Source of the DNA: Haemonchus contortus
Taxonomy: Eukaryota > Nematoda > Chromadorea > Rhabditida > Trichostrongylidae
Direction of reading: 5' to 3'
Assembly: GCA_000469685.2 (NCBI GenBank)
Contig: LS997562.1
Span: 9,314,007 to 9,378,006 of the forward strand
DNA: 64,000 nucleotides
Positions 58,901 to 64,000 of this stretch are shown one piece after another (positions within the stretch are counted from its first letter, which is position 1; each line of letters begins with the position of its first letter). A program made the translations under genes and the position numbers. The notes under the pieces were generated by a model. That model did no database searches, was not told the origin of the DNA, and saw only the letters and a program-made list of their open reading frames with translations.

Positions 58901-60993
58901 ATTCACGACGATACTTCTACATAAGCCTACAATCATTATCCTCTACATCTCTGGCAACTAGCTCTTGCTTCTCTAAAGCACCTCTTTGGAGCTAATTTAC
59001 TATCGAGACGCAAAACTAACTGAGCTATTTCAGGAAATTTCCCTCGAATAGCCATGTGCGACTTTCAGGTAAGCAGACGTGATTTTCTGATTTTCCGACT
59101 GATTTTATGAAAATGTTAATCCTGAAAAAACTTGTACTTCCGCTCGAGAACAAACATCTACCCGTTTCTGTCGATTTGTATTGCAAAATCCATTATGCAT
59201 CGCATGCATGCGTGCGCGCGACGCATGTGCAATCTGACCGCTACGCGGCCGCGCGCTAGTGTGTTGACATATTAGGAAGACAGCAATAATTGATCCAAAT
59301 TATAAATTATATGATTTTCTACCAGTATCCCGAACAGCCATAGAGATAGCTTTTGTCTTTTCAGGTTCGTGTTCTCGGCAATCTTCAACGATACTCAATT
59401 CAATGCGTACTGTCTTTGAATATGTTCAACGAGAAGATCTTTCTGTTTCTTTATTTTTGGTTTATTTTGGTCGGAATCCTGACCGCATTCGATGCCATTC
59501 ATCTTGCCTATTCTACTCGATTAAATTCACAAAAATTACAATTTGTTCGAAAGTGAGTCCTTTTACTCCAAAAATGAGGGTGGACGGTTAGCTAGTGCAC
59601 AAACTTCCATGGTTGTTGCATTCTTAGAAGTAGATGTTCCTTATCGTGCTCATGTAAACATACTGGGTACTGTATTATCAGAAGGGTTTAAACTCCCAAC
59701 AAGGCTAGCTTATGACTTGCGTCGTATGTCACGGCGATATACACCGCGTGTTTTTAAGTCTTTGAAGCTTCATGCCTGAGAAAGGAGAACGCCAAGGCTT
59801 AGATACTATGAGTTTTTATAGAAAAGAGCTCAAGAGGAATGAGGGATTGGAGTAGCACGATCCACCATAGGTAGGAAGAGGGCCAACGGAAAAACAAACG
59901 AAGAACATAAGAAATTAATCTGGATTTGAATTCGAATTGCGTTGTTAGTTTTAATTGATTTTTTCATACCAAGTCATCGATTTCTTCAGGTTTATCAAGT
60001 CGACAGCAGACGAAGACGATCTTATGGAAGATTTTTGTATATATCAAGTAAATCCCGATATGATTGTGATATTGAATATGATTGGCGCACATGCTAATGA
60101 TGTCATTTCTAGTGAGGTTCTCCAACAAATGTGGAAAAATTACAAGTAAGTTATCAATCTTTCAAATTTCACCGTAACTTTGGGTGCTCTAATGGCAGAA
60201 TCAACAGAGGAAACCGTCAACTGCCTGGTTGGCAGAGCTGAACTTGAGTACAATTTCGTTTATACATACTAAGGGAGCCTTAGTTCACTGAGGGCTTGAG
60301 TTAAAGGTACCGGGTGCGCTTCGTTGCGCGCGTCCGTCGAAACTAGGTCACGCCGCAGCCGTCGCATGCGGCGAGTCAGTCCGCGATACTTGACGGACGT
60401 CGCAGCTGCCAGTGGGACATACGATTCGCGCTTGGTCCACGGCAGTCAGCCAAAGAGAAAATAGCACGGACAAATGCAAAAATCATTCGCTCCACTGACA
60501 CTTGGTGGTACTGTAATGTCATCCCGAGACCTCATTAGGGTGCGCCGCGCGCGAAGTGGGCGGGGTGACCTACTTGCGATGGACGCGCGCAAGGGACGTT
60601 CCCCAACGATACCAGGCTTGTTTGAAAGGGTATCACTCGGCACAGGCTGGCATCGCGTCGCGCCTTTCTGTTTCTCTCGCAATTTTGGCTAGGCAGTTGT
60701 TGTTCAGGCACAATAGCTTTCTTGGGTATTGAGATGAGCTAAGAACTTCTGGTTGCAATAAAACAGAAAGATAGACCTAATCGTGCTGGGACCCGCCATG
60801 CATTAGGGATCGTTTGAAAATGTGGGGTATTTGAATGTGGTGCACGGTATACCTAATCAACAACTCTATCAATATCCTGATCTAAATATTTTTATTTAGG
60901 AAACGACGAGAAGAAATTGGTCATGATCTCACATTTCCGCAAATGAAGAAAAACGGCGATGTAGAGGAAACGAGACCGCTAATGTTTACATAA
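55997..60993 (+). CDS. Innexin (gap-junction channel protein)
   Basis: Four-pass membrane protein that forms invertebrate gap junctions. Ten exons: 55997-56037, 56154-56280, 57182-57282, 57377-57539, 58099-58241, 58719-58864, 59036-59070, 59365-59552, 59990-60145 and 60900-60993. All have GT/AG borders and consistent phases, totalling exactly 398 codons (397 aa). Seen: TM1 near 30-45, first extracellular loop with QCWVPAQ (Cys 51) and ENYCFV (Cys 69), the YYQWVPF signature at 97-103 opening TM2, a cytoplasmic loop, TM3 (VYLITKIIYVINLVMQFLMM), second loop with Cys about 249 and 266, TM4 (IFLFLYFWFILVGILTAFDA) and a short C-terminus ending RPLMFT. Length and all signature residues are normal. 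C. elegans has about 25 innexins; the orthologue cannot be fixed by eye. A SINE lies in intron 4 and a MITE in intron 9. Confidence 0.95.
57594..57800 (+). repeat. SINE body fragment in innexin intron 4
   Basis: Matches the body of the family (CCAACTAAGCCTTCATCCCA, CCAGACTCGTCTAGGAAGAT, GAAGCACTGACTTATACATC, CATACGCATTCAAACGCCAC) but lacks the tRNA-like head and the usual 3' end, so it is a truncated copy. Confidence 0.75.
60311..60605 (+). mobile_element. GC-rich MITE, copy 4
   Basis: Starts CGGGTGCGCTTCGTTGCGCG and ends GGACGCGCGCAAGGGACGTT, in innexin intron 9. The interior keeps all family blocks (CCGTCGCATGCGGCGAGTCA, CACTTGGTGGTACTGTAATG). Confidence 0.88.
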
Positions 60994-61028
60994 CGAGCGA
61001 CAACGGTTGCAGCAATATTGAAGTGCTC

Positions 61029-61034
61029 AATAAA
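61029..61034 (+). promoter_or_regulatory. AATAAA poly(A) signal of the innexin gene
   Basis: AATAAA lies 36 bp after the innexin stop codon, a typical distance for a short nematode 3' UTR. Confidence 0.75.
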
Positions 61035-61064
61035 ATTCTATCTTTTATGTTGTGTACCAGTCGC

Positions 61065-61135
61065 ATTGCCCAGCTGTCGCCGGGCATGCTCCTTCTCAGG
61101 TTATGCCCGGCTACGCCGGGCATCCTCCTTCTTTT
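61065..61135 (+). repeat. Short direct repeat of GCCGGGCAT-CTCCTTCT
   Basis: GCCGGGCATGCTCCTTCT and GCCGGGCATCCTCCTTCT occur about 40 bp apart, with an intervening TGCCCGGCTACGCCGGGCAT that can pair on itself. It lies just downstream of the innexin poly(A) signal. Confidence 0.6.
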
Positions 61136-61554
61136 GTAGTAGGATTCTTATGTAGTAGGAACAAATATTGGTACAAATCATCTGGGATTTCCTTTCGATG
61201 AATATAAAATGAACTACTTCATTATAATGATGGCTAACACTTTTTAGACTATGAATCTTTGTGAATGGAGTTCATACACTACAAAAAGTTTGACCCATCC
61301 GAAAATGTCAGACTTACTGGAAAGGTCGACATTGCTTCATATCCGCGGAGAGATAAATTTCTTTACCTCACCTTATCAATGAAAATAGCAGAAGTATAAT
61401 GGCATTAGGTCCACAATAATCATGCGACCCGTACTTCTTTGAAAATTCCGTTTCACAGTTCGTTTCAAAGTTATAATTCAGAATGAACCGTGCTCCCAGT
61501 CGGTTCAGTGAGATTTGCGTCTTACCGGAAGAATCTCTTGGGGGTGGTTAAAAA

Positions 61555-62105
61555 AGCATGTTTAAAAAGACATGCCGTGCCGGAATTTTGGTTCAAATTC
61601 GGGCTAGATTTACCGATGCAGCTTCTTCAAAGATTTAATTCTGCGGGGAGTGTCAATTCCTCACCTCACGATACCACATAGGTTAGCTAGAGCCAGGGAT
61701 GCCATCAGTTCTGTAAGAATCTGAATTCCTCTGGCTTGATGGTCGTTAGGAATATTCCCTTAAAGCGAACCTCTTGGAAAATTTCGAATCAACTGAAGAA
61801 CTGATAACACTTTCAACCATTCTACCCGAATGCTCCATTAGGGAGCACCTTCAGTCAACACAATCAGTTCTGTAAGAGCCATCCATTTCAATAGGCCTCT
61901 ACCTGGGAATGTTTCGAAAACGTATGCTTGGTGGGCATACCGTTCCGAAATTTTCGCTCAAACTCAACGCCAGATTCACCGATGCAGCCTCTTCAGAGTT
62001 TAAATCCTGCGGGGAGCGTCAATTGCTCACCTCACCTCACCACATAGATTTGCCAGAGCCAGGGATGCCTTTGGGTCTGTAAGAATCAGATTTCCTCTGG
62101 CGAGT
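61555..62105 (+). repeat. Direct duplication of about 180 bp
   Basis: About 61,555-61,740 and 61,920-62,105 share CACCGATGCAGCCTCTTC-type sequence, TCTGCGGGGAGTGTCAATTC / CCTGCGGGGAGCGTCAATTG and AGAGCCAGGGATGCC, with roughly 80-85% likeness by eye. No coding frame is shared. It is an old duplication or two copies of one repeat. Confidence 0.7.
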
Positions 62106-62900
62106 TGTGCGTTGATGATTTTTCAGCAACGTGAGAATAGAACATGACTTAAGTTATTCCTTGCTAAGAGATTATCAAAATGTGCATGGATGGTATCGCG
62201 TTTTCTTTTCATTCAGCTGTCAGTTCCAACAAAACTAATTCAACCACCAAAATATGGAAATCAGCAGGATGGGTCATGGTCTCTTGATAGTGGTGTTATC
62301 AACAGTCGAGAACAATAATAAAAACCATCCAAAATTTGTTTCCGGTTTGTTGGTCTAGGTTGATGAGTCATAGAGAAGGCGCTGTGGAGCTAACGAAGAA
62401 AAGAGGGTTACCATCAACGGTGTTAAGATCCTGATATCCTTAGTTAATGATAGTTCTCTTTACAGAAATGCTGGAGGGGGAAAGGGCAGTACGTAATGGA
62501 ACTCAAAATGTTGTGTCGCTTACGCTTCGATAAATCAATTGAAAAGAAAGTGACGGGTCAGCCGATCGCTTCCAATTTGCCTTAGGAGGGAAATTTATAC
62601 TGCGGGTTATTTAGACTTTACTTTTTAGTCTGAAATACTGAAATGAGAAGGGCGGAGAATGATGGAAGAAAAAATGAAAAAATGAATGGGGTAACCTTGT
62701 ACTTTGTCAGTAAGAAGTTCCAGTGTCGCAGTACTGGCTTCACTATGTACTCACTACATTCCGCAGAACTCACTCCACCCCATTAACATACCCATCCATT
62801 TACTGCTTTACATGTGAAGAGGGATATGTGAGAGTTTCGTTGAGAGAATGGGTTTTCCATATCACTACCTTTATCATAATCACAAACGTTTGCGGACGGA

Positions 62901-62978
62901 CACACCGACATACCGACATACCGACATACCGACATACCGACATACCGACATACACACAAACCGACAAACCGACACACC
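62901..62978 (+). repeat. 8-bp tandem repeat (CCGACATA)n
   Basis: Six near-exact CCGACATA units, then degenerate units (CACACAAA, CCGACAAA, CCGACACA). Both strands are open across it, so frames read as repeats there are not genes. Confidence 0.9.
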
Positions 62979-63175
62979 AAGTTTCTGCTTTATAAATGAG
63001 AGAGATAATAGTCTGGATAACGAAAATCGGAAATCGTAACACCGCAAAGAAAGTCAAATGAACTAAGTCATTTTTCAAACAAAACATATCCTCTTCAACA
63101 AAATTTTTCAACAGTCGCTCGCGACGATGTGCGTGATTACTGACCGTTACACTGACACGAACGCATGCGTCTTAT

Positions 63176-63370
63176 GGGCTGCTTTCGGACCTCAACGATT
63201 CATCCGACCGTCCGTCTGTCCGTCCGACGCGTGCGTGCTGCAACGGCGGCGCCTGACCGATGTTGACAACACTAGGTTACGTGCCAGCGCTGTCACCACT
63301 ACTCTAGCGACCGCCGTCGCAGCACGCACGCGTTGGACGGACGAACGGTCGCCGAAGTCTGAAAGCGGCC
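63176..63370. repeat. GC-rich foldback of about 195 bp
   Basis: Arms CGTCCGACGCGTGCGTGCTG (about 63,221-63,240) and the complement CAGCACGCACGCGTTGGACG (about 63,320-63,339) extend outward through CCGACCGTCCG / CGAACGGTCG to GGGCTGCTTTCGGAC / GTCTGAAAGCGGCC. It is a MITE-like hairpin with CpG-rich arms. Confidence 0.75.
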
Positions 63371-63640
63371 ATGCCGATCGGCTCAGCTGTAGCCGAATGT
63401 TAAGACAAACAAAAGAAGGTAGAAAAAACATACCAGTAGTTCACTTAAAGCTTTAAACTTCCTTATTAAGATGCAAAAAACTCACCTACATTATTAACGC
63501 GAAAGAAAAGAAAACCCAATAATGAATACCACCGAATTAGTTCCTAACAGTTTCTATTCAAAGACATTTGAACTCAACATGTTGAACTAGTGAAGGGAGG
63601 AAATTCTTACAGGAAATAAGGATGTAACAAGACGGACCTT

Positions 63641-64000
63641 CTAATCCAAAACCTCGCCATCTTCAACTTCATCCTCATCCACCATAACCAACTCGATGTC
63701 AGAAACCACAAGCTCCTGTTCCTGTCCCTCAGCATCGTTGTGGGAGGACGTCGACAGTTTCCGTCTTTTCGAGCTCACAGATGCGGCTTGAGGAGAATGG
63801 GACCTTCTAGTGGATTCGTGTCGGCTTTCTTCCTTCGTATGGCTGCGCCGGCAATCTGTACATTTCCCTCCATAGATTTTGGATCTTCGTAAACAAGTTT
63901 AGCCTAAACTCACTTGATCGTTCCTTACTATGACGCGAAACAGCTCGATCGCTGAGCGAGTGTTCTGGTCCTTTGGATCCTCTCGAATATTCTTTGGACG
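63641..64000 (-). CDS. 3' end of an Arg/Ser-rich protein gene (runs off right edge)
   Basis: Two exons: 63914-64000 and beyond (SKEYSRGSKGPEHSLSDRAV), and 63641-63855, joined across a 58-nt intron (GTGAGT donor, GTACAG acceptor) with phases that agree. The protein part is rich in Ser, Arg, His, Lys and Glu (SRHSKERSS, KEESRHESTRRSHS), contains a likely nuclear signal SSKRRKLS, and ends in an acidic tail (VMVDEDEVEDGEVLD). This composition is typical of nuclear RNA-processing proteins; the exact family cannot be named from this fragment. Confidence 0.7.

Noticed and set aside
62783..63111. Open frames on both strands across the 8-bp tandem repeat
   Set aside because: A repeat unit without stop codons creates them; the peptide is simply the repeat translated.
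63127..63456. 109-codon plus-strand and 79-codon minus-strand frames
   Set aside because: Both are produced by the GC-rich foldback at 63176-63370, where stop codons are rare.

Overview
This window is eukaryotic and almost certainly from a nematode. The genes are split into many short exons with tight 3' splice signals (mostly TTTCAG or TTTTAG). The gene set (cytoplasmic dynein heavy chain, HYPK, DNase II, innexin) and the Tc3-like and mariner elements also fit a nematode. Long, repeat-filled introns and intergenic DNA suggest a clade V (strongylid, hookworm-like) parasite rather than Caenorhabditis; that placement is inference. There are no prokaryotic features.

Layout. 1-25,539 (minus): the 5' and central parts of dhc-1, the cytoplasmic dynein 1 heavy chain, running from its start codon through tail, linker, AAA1-AAA4, stalk with microtubule-binding domain, and the start of AAA5; it continues past the left edge. 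Intron 2 holds a decayed Tc3-like transposon. 25,540-28,057 is the divergent upstream region shared with HYPK (28,058-29,058, plus), a small NatA/ribosome-associated UBA protein. A mariner element with perfect TA duplications (29,547-30,820) seems to split an otherwise open exon-like stretch. 30,965-37,106 has no recognisable gene but holds a SINE, a polypurine tract and a 406-bp foldback. 37,107-43,519 (plus) is an eight-exon DNase II gene whose frame closes at 368 aa; its intron 4 contains two inverted repeats around coding-like DNA. 43,520-45,456 is a SINE cluster. 45,457-49,105 (minus) is an incomplete histidine acid phosphatase-like gene. 49,106-53,034 is dominated by GC-rich MITEs and foldbacks. 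53,035-53,429 (minus) is a small two-exon membrane protein. 55,997-60,993 (plus) is a ten-exon innexin gene whose frame closes at 397 aa. 60,994-63,640 is repeats. 63,641-64,000 (minus) is the 3' end of an RS-rich protein gene.

The genes are ordinary housekeeping or signalling genes with no sign of a shared pathway. The most distinctive content is repetitive: (i) a roughly 296-bp tRNA-derived SINE family, two copies of which have 13-14 bp target-site duplications; (ii) a roughly 290-bp GC-rich MITE family with four copies in 15 kb; (iii) several long foldbacks; (iv) a 28-bp duplication of a 3' splice site in the DNase II gene in which only one copy keeps the frame. No search could be run, so all family names rest on motif recognition.
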